A stretch of 64,000 nucleotides of DNA from Opitutia bacterium (GTDB taxonomy: Bacteria > Verrucomicrobiota > Verrucomicrobiia > Opitutales > UBA953), in contig CANGFP010000002.1 in assembly GCA_947453335.1 (NCBI GenBank), positions 186,001 through 250,000 of the forward strand, given 5' to 3'. The stretch's first letter is position 1. Every line of letters begins with the position of its first letter. Position numbers and translations under genes: made by a program. Positions 18,799 through 29,916 of the stretch are shown piece after piece. Below the pieces are notes generated by a model that saw nothing but the letters and a program-made list of their open reading frames with translations, was not told where the DNA came from and did not search any database.

Positions 18799-21560
18799 GC
18801 AAGCCGCCCGCAGTCTCCTCCTTCCGTAGGTTCCTGCGAGGCCTCCTTCTCATCGGCCTCGGACTGCTCCTGCCGCTGCAGCTCGCGCTCCTGTGGCTGG
18901 CGTCGCACGACGGACCGGTCCGGCTGCCGACCGCCGTCGTCGAGGCGCTCTCCGCGCGGCTCGCGCACCAAGGCCTCCGCCTACAGGCGCGGGACCTGTG
19001 GATCCTGCCGGACCAGTCCCTCGCCGCCGACGACCTCACGCTCGAGGTCATCGGCCTCACCGGCGAGGTCTTCACCGCGGACCGCGCCGAGATCGGCGTC
19101 GCGCTCCCCGACCTGCTGGCCGGCCGCGTGACGGCGACGCGCCTCCGCGTCCGCGGCGGCAAGCTCTGGTGCCCCGCCTCGGTCTCCGGTCTCGGACAGA
19201 GCCGCCTGCTCGCCGAGGACATCCGGCTCGAGGCGCGCCGCGAAGGCCGCTGGCTGATGGTGCCCTCGCTGCTCGCGCGTTCGGGCAAGTTCGCGGCGAC
19301 GTTCCATGGCGAGCTCCCCGCGGCGCTCGTGCAACGCGGGGCCGAAGCGGGGGCCGGCGGCGAGACCGAAGGCACGCCGCAACGCGTCGCGCGCGGCCTG
19401 CGCCTCATCGAGGACGTGCTGCTCGTCGCCGATCGTTCCGGCGGCGCCTCCCTTTACCTCGAGGCGAAGGGCGAGGCCGAAGGCGGCGCCAGGCTTTCCG
19501 GCCACGCGGTCCTCGGCAACGACTGGTCGCAGGAAGGCCTCGGCCTGATCCAGGCCCGCGAGCTGCTGGTGCAGGGCGGCGCCGCGCTCGACGCCCACGG
19601 CCAGGTGCGGACGTGGCGCGCGCAGGTCGCGGCCAAGGACCTGTCGTTCCGCCAGGCCTCGGCCCACCGCCTGACGCTGCAGCTCGACGGCACCTCCGTG
19701 CTCGCCGAAACCCAAGGTCGCCTCTCGCTCGACCAGGTCGCGATCGGCGCGTTCACCGGCCTCGACGTCCGCACGACGCTCACGCGCACGCTGTCGCCGA
19801 CGGGCGTCGCCAGCCTCCGCGCCCGCTTCCGGGCGGTGACCGCGGCCAGCAGCCTCGATGGCCTAGCCGTCTGGACGCCGGCGGCCGAAGGCCGGACCGG
19901 CGACTTGTTCACCGTCCGGATACCGGATGGTCAGGTCGCCGCCGAAGACCTGCGGCGCGCGCTCCCGACCTTGCCGCAGGCCTTGGCTCCGGTGGACGGC
20001 GACCTCTCGGGCGTCCTCAACGTCGCCGATGTGGCGATCGCCAAGGACGCGGACGGGTGGAGCGCCGAGGGCACCGCGAGCTTCAGCGGACTGCAGGCGC
20101 TGGGCCTGTCGCCGCATGCGATCAACCCGGAGCAGGAACTGCCTTTCTCCGCGCGCTTCTCCTTCGTGCCGCAACGCGCGCCGTACGCCCTGCAGCTGCG
20201 TGACCTGCGGCTGGCGAGCGTGGGCGGCGAAGCCGATTTCTCCCTGGACCCTGGCGGCCCCTTCGCGTTGCGCCTGCGCGGCGAACTCCAGCCTTCGGCG
20301 CTCGACCAGCTGCTCGGGGATTGGTGGACGGGCCTCTGGAAGCTCTTCAAGGCGAGCCATCGGCCCTACGCGACGATCGACGTCGCCAGCCACTGGGGCG
20401 ACCACGCCAGCGAGGTCCGCGGCCGCGTCCGTCTGGAGGACTTCACCTTCATGCGCGCGCCGTTCCGTTCGGTCGACGTGCTCGTCGACGCCGACGCGAA
20501 AGGCACCCGCATCGGCCTGCATCGGTTGAGCGGCCCGTCGGCCGAGGATGGCCATCTGGACGGCACCGCGACCTGGGATTGGTCGAAGCCAGGACCGGCG
20601 GCGGGACCGGTCGTGCAGCTGCATGGCAACCTGCAGCCTTGGATCGCCGCCACGTGCGCGAGCCCCGAGTTCGGCGAAGCCCTCCGCGGCCTGCGCCTGC
20701 CGGCGGAACACACCTTGACGCTCGACGTCCGTCCCAGCGGCAAGGACCTCGCGGTACGCGCGCAGGCGAACTGCGGCGGGGCGTTCACCGCCTGGGGCGT
20801 CGCCAGCCGGGGCCTCACCCTGGAGATGACCAGCCATGAGCGACAGCTGGACGTCACCGCCGGTCTCGCCTTGGCCGACGGCCAGGCGACGCTGGCCATC
20901 CACGGTGATCCGCTGAAGGATTCGAAGGTGGAACTTGCCCTCAAGGGCTGCGACCCGAAGAAAGTCGCGAAGATCGTCGAGCAGTTCGACCAGGCCGCGC
21001 CCCCCGCGGCCGCCGCGGTCCCCGCCAAGGCCGACGAGAAACAGTCAGCCCCGGGCAAACTCGACCTGAAGTTTGCCGGCCATATCGACCTCAGCCACCC
21101 TCGCCTGCTCAAGGGCCGCGGGAACTTCGAGTTGACCGACCCCGACCTCAAGCGCGTCCGCCTGCTGGGCGGCCTGTCGACCTTCCTGGAGGCCATCGGC
21201 ATCAAAGCGACCTCCTATGACCTGACCCAGGCCTCGGGCCAATTCGGGTGCCTAGGGGGGAAAGCCTATTTCCCTGACCTGACCTTCAAGGGTCCCGATG
21301 CCCGGCTAGCCCTCGCCGGGGAAGTCGACCTGCTGGCCTCGACACTCGAATTCGAAGGCGACTTCTCGATTCCCAAAAAGGAGGGGTTCAACCCCCTGGA
21401 TTACCTGAATATCAACCGAGCCTTCCTGAGCCTGAGCCGGGTGCGCATCAAGGGCCCCCTCGCCAACCCGGAAACAAGCTCTTTGGCCAAGCTTTCTGAC
21501 ATACTTAAAGTGAACAAGGATAGCGACTTAGGAAAGATACCCCCCTCCCTTCTGGAATGA
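18795..21560 (+). CDS. Large AsmA-like/DUF3971-type envelope protein
   Basis: N-terminal TM then beta-rich repeats; C-terminus FKGPDARLALAGEVDLLASTLEFEGDFSIP...RIKGPLANPETS. Confidence 0.6.
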   Translation: MSKPPAVSSFRRFLRGLLLIGLGLLLPLQLALLWLASHDGPVRLPTAVVEALSARLAHQGLRLQARDLWILPDQSLAADDLTLEVIGLTGEVFTADRAEIGVALPDLLAGRVTATRLRVRGGKLWCPASVSGLGQSRLLAEDIRLEARREGRWLMVPSLLARSGKFAATFHGELPAALVQRGAEAGAGGETEGTPQRVARGLRLIEDVLLVADRSGGASLYLEAKGEAEGGARLSGHAVLGNDWSQEGLGLIQARELLVQGGAALDAHGQVRTWRAQVAAKDLSFRQASAHRLTLQLDGTSVLAETQGRLSLDQVAIGAFTGLDVRTTLTRTLSPTGVASLRARFRAVTAASSLDGLAVWTPAAEGRTGDLFTVRIPDGQVAAEDLRRALPTLPQALAPVDGDLSGVLNVADVAIAKDADGWSAEGTASFSGLQALGLSPHAINPEQELPFSARFSFVPQRAPYALQLRDLRLASVGGEADFSLDPGGPFALRLRGELQPSALDQLLGDWWTGLWKLFKASHRPYATIDVASHWGDHASEVRGRVRLEDFTFMRAPFRSVDVLVDADAKGTRIGLHRLSGPSAEDGHLDGTATWDWSKPGPAAGPVVQLHGNLQPWIAATCASPEFGEALRGLRLPAEHTLTLDVRPSGKDLAVRAQANCGGAFTAWGVASRGLTLEMTSHERQLDVTAGLALADGQATLAIHGDPLKDSKVELALKGCDPKKVAKIVEQFDQAAPPAAAAVPAKADEKQSAPGKLDLKFAGHIDLSHPRLLKGRGNFELTDPDLKRVRLLGGLSTFLEAIGIKATSYDLTQASGQFGCLGGKAYFPDLTFKGPDARLALAGEVDLLASTLEFEGDFSIPKKEGFNPLDYLNINRAFLSLSRVRIKGPLANPETSSLAKLSDILKVNKDSDLGKIPPSLLE

Positions 21561-21625
21561 GGGTTGATTTGCCCCCCTGACCCGCTGTATCTGTGAGGTC
21601 CACCCCCCTTACGGAGGACATTACC

Positions 21626-22099
21626 TTGGACCTAAATAAGATTAAACAAGTCGTGGATTTGATGAAGAAGTCGGACCTGTCCGAATTCGAGATCCAGGAC
21701 CAGGAATTCAAGCTGCGCATCAAGCGCGACCTCCCCGGTCGTGCCGTTGCCCCGGCCCCGGTCGCGGTCGCCGCGCCGGCACCCGCCCCGGTAGCCGCCG
21801 CCCCGGCCCCGGTCGCTGCGCCGGCCGCCGCCCCCGCCCCGGCCGCCGCCGACCCCAACGTCAAGGTCATCACCTCCCCGATGGTCGGCACCTTCTACGC
21901 GACCCCCTCGCCGGAAAACCCGCCCTTCGTCGCCGTCGGCTCGCCCGTCAAGGTCGACACCGTCGTCTGCATCATCGAAGCCATGAAGGTGATGAACGAG
22001 ATCCAGTCCGAGATCGCCGGCACGGTGGTCGAGTGCCTCGTCGCCAACGGCACGTCCGTCGAGTTCGGCCAACCCCTCTTCCGCGTGAAGGTCGGTTGA
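21626..22099 (+). CDS. accB: Acetyl-CoA carboxylase biotin carboxyl carrier protein
   Basis: TTG start with GGAGG at 21613-21617; [22 protein letters not shown]; Ala/Pro linker; biotinylation motif EAMKVMNEI. Confidence 0.92.
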   Translation: MDLNKIKQVVDLMKKSDLSEFEIQDQEFKLRIKRDLPGRAVAPAPVAVAAPAPAPVAAAPAPVAAPAAAPAPAAADPNVKVITSPMVGTFYATPSPENPPFVAVGSPVKVDTVVCIIEAMKVMNEIQSEIAGTVVECLVANGTSVEFGQPLFRVKVG

Positions 22100-22115
22100 T
22101 CGCCGAATCCCGAGC

Positions 22116-23492
<1,377 letters not shown>

Positions 23493-23508
23493 GGACGCGC
23501 CCTGCCTG

Positions 23509-24462
23509 ATGAGCGCACCGTCGCGCCCGACCCCCGCCGCCACCGCCCGCCTCAAAACGGGCGGTGATTGTTTACGCTTCGCGAACAAGCTGCTGCGCTC
23601 CGCGGACGTCGCCTACGGCCAAGGCTTCCTCGATGAGCAGGAGGAATCCCTGACCCTGATGGGCGCCGCCACGGGGCTCGCCTGGGAACGCCTGCCTGAA
23701 TGCTTCGGGCGGTCCCTGACGGCGGCCGAGAAGGCCAAGTTCCTCGCGCTGCTCGAACGCCGCGTCTTCGAACGCATCCCCACGGCCTACCTGGTCGGCG
23801 AGGCTTGGCTCGGCGGGCTGCGCTTCCGGGTCGACGAGCGGGTCATCGTCCCGCGCTCCTACTTCGTCGAGCTGATCCCCGAAGCCATCCCTCGCTGGCT
23901 CCCGCCGACCGAGAAGGTCAAGCGCGTGGCCGACGTGTGCACGGGCTCGGGCTGCCTCGCCATCCTGCTGGCGAAACGCTTCCCGCAGGCGAAGGTCGAC
24001 GCGACGGACCTCTCGGCCGACGCCCTCGCGGTGGCCAAGCTGAACGTGGCCGACCACGGCGAGGCGAAGCGCATCAAGCTGCACGAGACGGACACGATGA
24101 CGGCGCTGCTGGGCGGCCCGAAGTTCGACCTCATCCTCAGCAACCCGCCCTATGAGCCCGAAGGCATCTACCGGCGCCTGCCCGCGGAATTCAAGAAGGA
24201 GCCGAAGGGCTCGCTGGTGTCCGGCAAGGACGGACTCGACGTGATCCGCAAGCTGCTCGCGCAGGCCGCGGAGCTCCTCCAGCCCCACGGCGTGCTGGTC
24301 ATCGAGGTCGGCGGGTTGCGCGACGCGATGCACAAGGCCTGGCCGAAGCTGCCGATGCTCTGGTTGCCGACGGCCGACGGGCTCGACTGCGTGGTGCTGA
24401 TCCAGGCGGCCGACCTCCAGTCGCTGGCGCCGGCGTCACCACGCGCGCGGCGCGGGCGCTGA
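23509..24462 (+). CDS. prmB: N5-glutamine methyltransferase (PrmB/HemK family)
   Basis: VIVPRSYFVELI, VADVCTGSGCLAILLAKRFP, LILSNPPYEPEG. Confidence 0.88.
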   Translation: MSAPSRPTPAATARLKTGGDCLRFANKLLRSADVAYGQGFLDEQEESLTLMGAATGLAWERLPECFGRSLTAAEKAKFLALLERRVFERIPTAYLVGEAWLGGLRFRVDERVIVPRSYFVELIPEAIPRWLPPTEKVKRVADVCTGSGCLAILLAKRFPQAKVDATDLSADALAVAKLNVADHGEAKRIKLHETDTMTALLGGPKFDLILSNPPYEPEGIYRRLPAEFKKEPKGSLVSGKDGLDVIRKLLAQAAELLQPHGVLVIEVGGLRDAMHKAWPKLPMLWLPTADGLDCVVLIQAADLQSLAPASPRARRGR

Positions 24463-25380
24463 CTCCAGCCGGTCCTGCGTGGCCGGAGGCAGCTTGGGGA
24501 AGAAGTCCAAGCCGGTCAGGGCCTCGAGCTTGCGGATGCTCACGACGTAGCGCGTGAGCTCGCGGTCGCGCCAGTTCTCCTCGTGCGGCACGAGGTAGGC
24601 GATGGCGCGGATGCCGCGCTGCTCCTTCTCGTATTCGGAGACGACCATCCAGAAGGCATCCGGCACGGGGAGCCGGCCGACCTTCTTCGCCGGCGGCTCC
24701 GCGAAGACCGGGCCGACCTGCACCCAGACGGTGCCGTAGCGTTCGACGTAACGGTGGACGATGCGCTGTTCGAGGTCCTTCCAGAGGCCGGCGTTGAGCG
24801 GGTGCAGCTGCGGGACCACGTTCGACAGCAGGAAGGTCTCCTTCTGCGCCTCCTCGCCGTAGCAGACGGAGATCGCGTAGTTGGGCGCGAGGTGGCCGCG
24901 GTCGTACCCGGAGCGCACGTACTCGCCGGTCGTGACGCGGGCCGTCGTGCGGAGGTCGGGCTTGAAGGCGGCCGGTCGCTCCAGGTGGACGTCGCGGTAC
25001 GGGAAGACCCGGTAGGAGGACCAACGCGCGGAGGGCAGGCTTTCGTCGTAGCCGACGCTGTAGCCCTTGTTGGCCAGATGCCGCAAGCCGCGGCGATCCA
25101 CCGGTTCGCCATACGGAGCGGTCGCGTCGCGGTCCGGCTCCGGCGCCGGCACGACGTCGCCCTTCACCGCCTCGGTGCCGTCCGCGAACCGGTCGAGGGC
25201 GCCGACGACCTTGTCGGGCGTCATCCCATCCTCGCGCACGCCATCGACGACGTTGAGCACCTGGTGCTCGATGGCCATCTTGCCGGGACGGTCGGACAGC
25301 CCGTACACGACGCAGAGCACCGCGAGGCAGGCGCAGGCTGCGACCGTGAACCACCCGAGGACCTGAAGCAGCCTACGCAT
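24436..25380 (-). CDS. Membrane-anchored or secreted DNA/RNA non-specific endonuclease
   Basis: N-terminal TM; YVRSGYDRGHLAPN (DRGH catalytic motif); FLLSNVVPQLHPLNAGLWKDLE. Confidence 0.88.
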   Translation of the reverse strand: MRRLLQVLGWFTVAACACLAVLCVVYGLSDRPGKMAIEHQVLNVVDGVREDGMTPDKVVGALDRFADGTEAVKGDVVPAPEPDRDATAPYGEPVDRRGLRHLANKGYSVGYDESLPSARWSSYRVFPYRDVHLERPAAFKPDLRTTARVTTGEYVRSGYDRGHLAPNYAISVCYGEEAQKETFLLSNVVPQLHPLNAGLWKDLEQRIVHRYVERYGTVWVQVGPVFAEPPAKKVGRLPVPDAFWMVVSEYEKEQRGIRAIAYLVPHEENWRDRELTRYVVSIRKLEALTGLDFFPKLPPATQDRLESAPAPRAW

Positions 25381-25382
25381 CG

Positions 25383-25808
25383 TCACTTCGGCAGGTAGAA
25401 GCACTGCCACGCCCAGTGCAGGGCCAGGAACGCGATGAACAGCCGACGCAGCAGCCGGTCGCCGCGCTCGTCGGTCGACAACCGCAGACGGAGCGAAGCG
25501 CCGCGCAGCCAGAAGAACGCGGAATAGAGCGTCCAGGCCGCGCCCGCCATGACGAGCAGGAAGAAGCCCGGATGGAACTTGAGCGCCTCGAGGAAGTTCA
25601 GGTGGACGAGTTGGCGCGCGCAACGAGTGCCGCCGCAGCCGAGGCACGGCAGGCCCGTGTATTCATGGAAGAGGCAAGGCGGCAACTGGATGCCCGTCTG
25701 GAACCAACCCCACGCGAAGAGCGCCCCGCCGAGGAACACCAGCGGCCAGACGAACTCATGGTTGAGTTCGCCGGGGAACGCGGGCCGACGGACGAGACGG
25801 ATGGCCAC
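25383..25808 (-). CDS. DUF2752-like membrane protein
   Basis: CLFHEYTGLPCLGCGGTRCARQLVHLNFLEALKFHP motif. Confidence 0.8.
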   Translation of the reverse strand: MAIRLVRRPAFPGELNHEFVWPLVFLGGALFAWGWFQTGIQLPPCLFHEYTGLPCLGCGGTRCARQLVHLNFLEALKFHPGFFLLVMAGAAWTLYSAFFWLRGASLRLRLSTDERGDRLLRRLFIAFLALHWAWQCFYLPK

Positions 25809-25821
25809 GGCGCGCGCCTGA

Positions 25822-26667
25822 CTAGAAGCCGCGTCCGAGCTTGGCGAGCTTCATGAAGAACAGGAGGTAGGCTGAGCAGCAGAGGCATCCGGGGATGACC
25901 ACCACGGAGAGCAGCACCTTCCACCACTCGATCTTATGGACGCGGGAAAGCGCGATGACGTTCACCACGACCTGCCAGGGCATCGCGACATAGTTCACGC
26001 AAGGGATGCAGGTGAGCGGGAAGAACGCTCCGTTGACGTACGAGTTCGCGCGGTAGCTCCCGGCGTAGCCGCCCTTCGGGCCCCACGGCAGGAGCAGGAC
26101 ATGCAGGATCGCGCTGCCGACGAACTGGCCGACAGGCAGCAGCAGGTAGAGGCAGAACAAGCCGCCGCCCAAGATCGCGACCGCCGCCCCGACGCTAAGC
26201 TTGGCAAAGGGATTCGCCGCCCCGGCGCCGAAGTTCTCCAGGAAACCGGAGCCCATGGCGGAGAAGAGCGCGGCGTAGATGACGAACAGCAGGAGGAAGC
26301 CGGGCAAGGCCGTGACGTAGTTGAACACCAGAGGTCTGGTCATGCTGCCCTCGGGACGGAGCTGGTCGAACGTCCGCACCGGCTCGGTCGCGACCTCGCG
26401 GATCGTGGCGAACAGGTTGCCCAAAGACGCCCCGCGCTCCCACGACGGCGTCGGCTCCGTCGACGGCGGAAGCGAGGCGTCGGACGGCGCGTCGGGGATG
26501 GCAAAAGCGGCGAACTCGGGCCACTGGCTCAGCGGCGACCACGCGGCCATGCCTTCGCGCCAACCGTGGTCGCTCGGCAGGAAGCGGCCGGTACGGAGGC
26601 CTTCGGCGACCTCCTCGGGGCTGAAGACACCGAACTGCTCGGGCGGACGGGCGACATGGATCTGCAT
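25822..26667 (-). CDS. GYF_2-domain membrane protein with Yip1-like C-terminus
   Basis: MQIHVARPPEQFGVFSPEEVAEGLRTGRFLPSDHGWREGMAAWSPLSQWPEF; multi-TM C-terminus. Confidence 0.75.
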   Translation of the reverse strand: MQIHVARPPEQFGVFSPEEVAEGLRTGRFLPSDHGWREGMAAWSPLSQWPEFAAFAIPDAPSDASLPPSTEPTPSWERGASLGNLFATIREVATEPVRTFDQLRPEGSMTRPLVFNYVTALPGFLLLFVIYAALFSAMGSGFLENFGAGAANPFAKLSVGAAVAILGGGLFCLYLLLPVGQFVGSAILHVLLLPWGPKGGYAGSYRANSYVNGAFFPLTCIPCVNYVAMPWQVVVNVIALSRVHKIEWWKVLLSVVVIPGCLCCSAYLLFFMKLAKLGRGF

Positions 26668-26723
26668 GGCTCATGCGTATGCGGCCGGCGTAGGGACGGC
26701 AAGCCTACGTGCTCGCCTAGCCC

Positions 26724-27674
26724 TCAAGCCCGAGACATGGCACCGGCAAACAGGGCAGCGACGCTGCAGCCGCAGCAACAGGCGAACAGGAAATAGGCGA
26801 GCACGGCGGAGCCGACGACAAGCCACGGATTCACGCGTAGCGCCCCGCCAACCGCCCGGGCGTAGATGACCAGGAACGGGACCATGAGCACGTAAGAGAG
26901 GAACGACTGGAAAAGGCCGGGGGGCAGGAGCGAGGTCGCGATGAAGACCACCGACCCAAGGGAGGTCGCGAGCATGGAAGCGATGGCCGTACGACCGAAG
27001 GCGAGCGGCTTACAAGACCGCACGCCGAAGACGCCCAAGAGACGCAAGGCCAGCCATTGAAGGAAACCGGTGATGAGCTGGAAGAACGGTGCGAAGAGCA
27101 CCAAGGCAGACGTCTGCAGGAACACCTCCACGATCCCCTTCGGCTTGGTCGAGAGAAGATAGTTCCCGAGCGCGCGGAGGAGTTCGCCCATCGGACCGGG
27201 GACCTGCCCCGCCGCCTTGAGGATTTCCGCGCCCGACTTCACCATGACCGCCGCGATCTGATTCGCGTAGACGATGCCGCCAAAGACCGTGAAGACCGAA
27301 ACCATCGCCATGAAGACCCAGGCCAACTGCAACGATGATCCGAATTCCAACCGTGCCGTGCTGAGGACTTCAGCCGGACGGACAAGCATGGACACGAACG
27401 AATCCCATGCTGAGCGCAACGAGCGCGCCATCTCCCATGGCAACTGCGAAGCGGCCGGCAAAGGGGCCGCCCCCGAAGGCTCAGCAGGAGCGGCCGGCGA
27501 GCCCGAAACCACACCGGCGAATTCAGTCCATTGGCTCAGCGGCGACCACGCGGCCATGCCTTCGCGCCAACCGTGGTCGGTCGGCAGGAAACGGCCGGTG
27601 CGGAGGCCCTCGGCTACTTCCTCCGGGCTGAACACACCGAACTGGGTGGGCGGACGGGCGACGTGAATCTGCAT
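26724..27674 (-). CDS. GYF_2-domain membrane protein (tandem paralogue)
   Basis: MQIHVARPPTQFGVFSPEEVAEGLRTGRFLPTDHGWREGMAAWSPLSQWTEF; multi-TM C-terminus unlike its neighbour. Confidence 0.75.
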   Translation of the reverse strand: MQIHVARPPTQFGVFSPEEVAEGLRTGRFLPTDHGWREGMAAWSPLSQWTEFAGVVSGSPAAPAEPSGAAPLPAASQLPWEMARSLRSAWDSFVSMLVRPAEVLSTARLEFGSSLQLAWVFMAMVSVFTVFGGIVYANQIAAVMVKSGAEILKAAGQVPGPMGELLRALGNYLLSTKPKGIVEVFLQTSALVLFAPFFQLITGFLQWLALRLLGVFGVRSCKPLAFGRTAIASMLATSLGSVVFIATSLLPPGLFQSFLSYVLMVPFLVIYARAVGGALRVNPWLVVGSAVLAYFLFACCCGCSVAALFAGAMSRA

Positions 27675-27723
27675 GCGGATAGTCCTGCGGAAAGCCCACG
27701 GGGCCGCAAGTCCGCACCCGTCC

Positions 27724-28566
27724 TCAGCGCATGAAGTTACGGCTGAAAGACCAGAAGGCCACGCCGAGTCCGGCGCAGCACCCGACGCCGCCGACGAGGG
27801 TCAGCGCGATGAAGCCACGCCACGCGGGCTCACGGTGGGCATGGCCGAGGGCCAGACCCAACAGACAGAAGCCCCAGAGCGGGGCGACGCAGGCGACCCC
27901 GGGCACCACGGCGACGAAACAAAGCGCGCCGAGCACATAGGCCACGGTGCGGAAGCTGCGGCGCCAACCGCCGGCCCCGCCGCCGGCCACCCGGAGGAGG
28001 CCCTGTAAGACGAAAGCACCGACAAAGGCGGCCAAGAGCAGGGCCACCGGGTACACCGCCAAGGCGCGTAGGAAATAGGTGAGGTTGAAGATCGCCGGGG
28101 CGGCCGCTTCCTTCATCCCGAAGGCCGCGAGGAACGCCGGGCGGAAGCTCACCAGCAGGCTCCACAGCGGGAACCCGACCGCGATGGCGGCGAGGCTCGA
28201 CCAAACCAGCCACTGCAGCGGGGCGCGCAGGCCATCATCGCCTGCTGCGGAGAACGTGGCCGCTGGGCGGAACAGCACGGCCCGGGCCGTGCGGCTGAAA
28301 TCGCCGAGGCGCGGCCAGGCGGCCCAACGCGTCAGCGCGGCTTCCCAGGGCAGCAAGGGCGGCGGCGCGGCCAAGGAGGCCCCGGCGCTGATCCCGCTCG
28401 CGAACTCCGGACGCGCGCGCAACGGCAGCCACGCGGCCTCGCCCTCTCGCCAGGACAGCACGTCGGGCGATAGGCGACCCGTGGCCAAACCCGCCAGGAC
28501 CTCGGAGGCATCCCGTACCCCCAGAGCCTGACCTCGGTCGGCGAGATGGTAGTGGTCGGAGGACAT
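27724..28566 (-). CDS. GYF_2-like membrane protein (third, divergent copy)
   Basis: YHLADRGQALGVRDASEVLAGLATGRLSPDVLSWREGEAAWLPLRARPEF; multi-TM. Confidence 0.68.
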   Translation of the reverse strand: MSSDHYHLADRGQALGVRDASEVLAGLATGRLSPDVLSWREGEAAWLPLRARPEFASGISAGASLAAPPPLLPWEAALTRWAAWPRLGDFSRTARAVLFRPAATFSAAGDDGLRAPLQWLVWSSLAAIAVGFPLWSLLVSFRPAFLAAFGMKEAAAPAIFNLTYFLRALAVYPVALLLAAFVGAFVLQGLLRVAGGGAGGWRRSFRTVAYVLGALCFVAVVPGVACVAPLWGFCLLGLALGHAHREPAWRGFIALTLVGGVGCCAGLGVAFWSFSRNFMR

Positions 28567-28578
28567 GGGCGGGGAAAG

Positions 28579-28657
28579 TGGCGAGGGGGGCGGGACTCGA
28601 ACCCGCGACCGGCGGCTTAGAAGGCTGCTGCTCTGAATCCAGCTGAGCTACCCCCTC
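28579..28657 (-). tRNA. tRNA-Arg(TCT), CCA encoded
   Basis: Cloverleaf GAGGGGG-TA-GCTC-AGCTGGATTCA-GAGC-A-GCAGC-CTTCTAA-GCCGC-CGGTC-GCGGG-TTCGAGT-CCCGC-CCCCCTC-G-CCA. Confidence 0.93.
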
Positions 28658-28707
28658 GTACGGACGAACCTAGGCGGCCGCCGAAAGAGGGGCAAGCCAC
28701 CAGAAGA

Positions 28708-29670
28708 CTAGCAGACCAGGTCTCTGAACTGGCTGAAATCGGCCGAGAGCCCGCTGGGCATGCCCTTGTTGATCACCGAAACGGCGTCATGGGAATGCAG
28801 CGACTCCAGGTGCGAACAGGCGATGACGAAGTCGCGTACGCGAGCATCGTGGTCGAACTGCTCGAAGACGAGGCGGGCCGCGTCTTCGACGAACTTGGAA
28901 TAAGCGCCGTTGAGCTCGGCGAAGGCCTGCTCGTCCTCGCGCTTCACCATGACCTGGGTCTCGGTGTGCAGGCCGGCGAGGCAGAGGTCCTTCATGTCCT
29001 CGACGAAGAGGGACTTGCCCGGCGAGACCTCGGCGATGACGCGGGCCTTCGAGCGCTGCGAATGCGGGATGCCGTAGGTGTCGCGCTCCTCACGGGCGTG
29101 CTCGGTCAGCTCGGCCGAACAGGGGCAGGCCGAAGAGTAGACGAAGTCGAAGTGGACGTAGCGGCGCAGGCGGTCGAGGTCGTCGATGGTGCCTTCGAGC
29201 GTCGCCTTGTAGTACTGCCAGCCCTCGAGGCCGGAGCGAAGGGACTTCTGGACGATCGGGTAGCGGAACTCGACGAGGATGCGGGCGCGGCTGCACTCGA
29301 GGTCCTTCTTGTAGCGCAGGAGGACCTCCTCGAGCAGCTCATGGGACAGCACGCGGTCCTTGAACTCGTAGAACGTGCGCATGATGCGCGACATGTTGAT
29401 GCCCTTGCGGTCGGCGGCCAAGGAAACGGACCCCGTCACGGTGCACTCGAGCGGCACCGGCTTGCCGTCGCGTGCGACGACGAGCATCGGCATGCGGAAA
29501 CCCGAGATGCCCACGTGCTGGATAGGTACGTTCGCGCCCTGGATCAGGGAGGCGTCCTTGTTCTGCATGTCCGGCAACGTCGCCCGGTAGGCGTCGTCCA
29601 CCTTGAAGTTCCGGTCGTAGCGGCGCGAAAGGTCGCGGCTTCGGGCGGGCTGGTCGGCGCGGCGGCTCAT
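28708..29670 (-). CDS. folE2: GTP cyclohydrolase I type IB (FolE2)
   Basis: [24 protein letters not shown]-like [42 protein letters not shown]. Confidence 0.93.
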   Translation of the reverse strand: MSRRADQPARSRDLSRRYDRNFKVDDAYRATLPDMQNKDASLIQGANVPIQHVGISGFRMPMLVVARDGKPVPLECTVTGSVSLAADRKGINMSRIMRTFYEFKDRVLSHELLEEVLLRYKKDLECSRARILVEFRYPIVQKSLRSGLEGWQYYKATLEGTIDDLDRLRRYVHFDFVYSSACPCSAELTEHAREERDTYGIPHSQRSKARVIAEVSPGKSLFVEDMKDLCLAGLHTETQVMVKREDEQAFAELNGAYSKFVEDAARLVFEQFDHDARVRDFVIACSHLESLHSHDAVSVINKGMPSGLSADFSQFRDLVC

Positions 29671-29731
29671 GGAAGGGAGGGAGACGGAAAAGCCCGCCTT
29701 GGCAAACGGACTGGAAAGTTAACCCCTGCGC

Positions 29732-29807
29732 TGGAGCCACCTGCCGGATTTGAACCGGCGACATTCTCATTACGAATGAGATGCTCTACCAGCTGAGCTA
29801 AGGTGGC
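29732..29807 (-). tRNA. tRNA-Thr(CGT), CCA encoded
   Basis: Cloverleaf GCCACCT-TA-GCTC-AGCTGGTA-GAGC-A-TCTCA-TTCGTAA-TGAGA-ATGTC-GCCGG-TTCAAAT-CCGGC-AGGTGGC-T-CCA. Confidence 0.95.
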
Positions 29808-29916
29808 GGCGCAGAGGACAGCCCAACATGGGGAGGCCGGAACGGAAATCAAGCCTTGGCGTAGCCGGAATGCCCTCGCCTCCCCCGGAAAACGGGGCAG
29901 ATTGGCCCTGCAACCT

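Noticed and set aside
21740-21860. Repetitive GCC/CCG-rich stretch in accB resembling a tandem repeat
   Set aside because: Normal Ala/Pro linker of biotin carboxyl carrier proteins.
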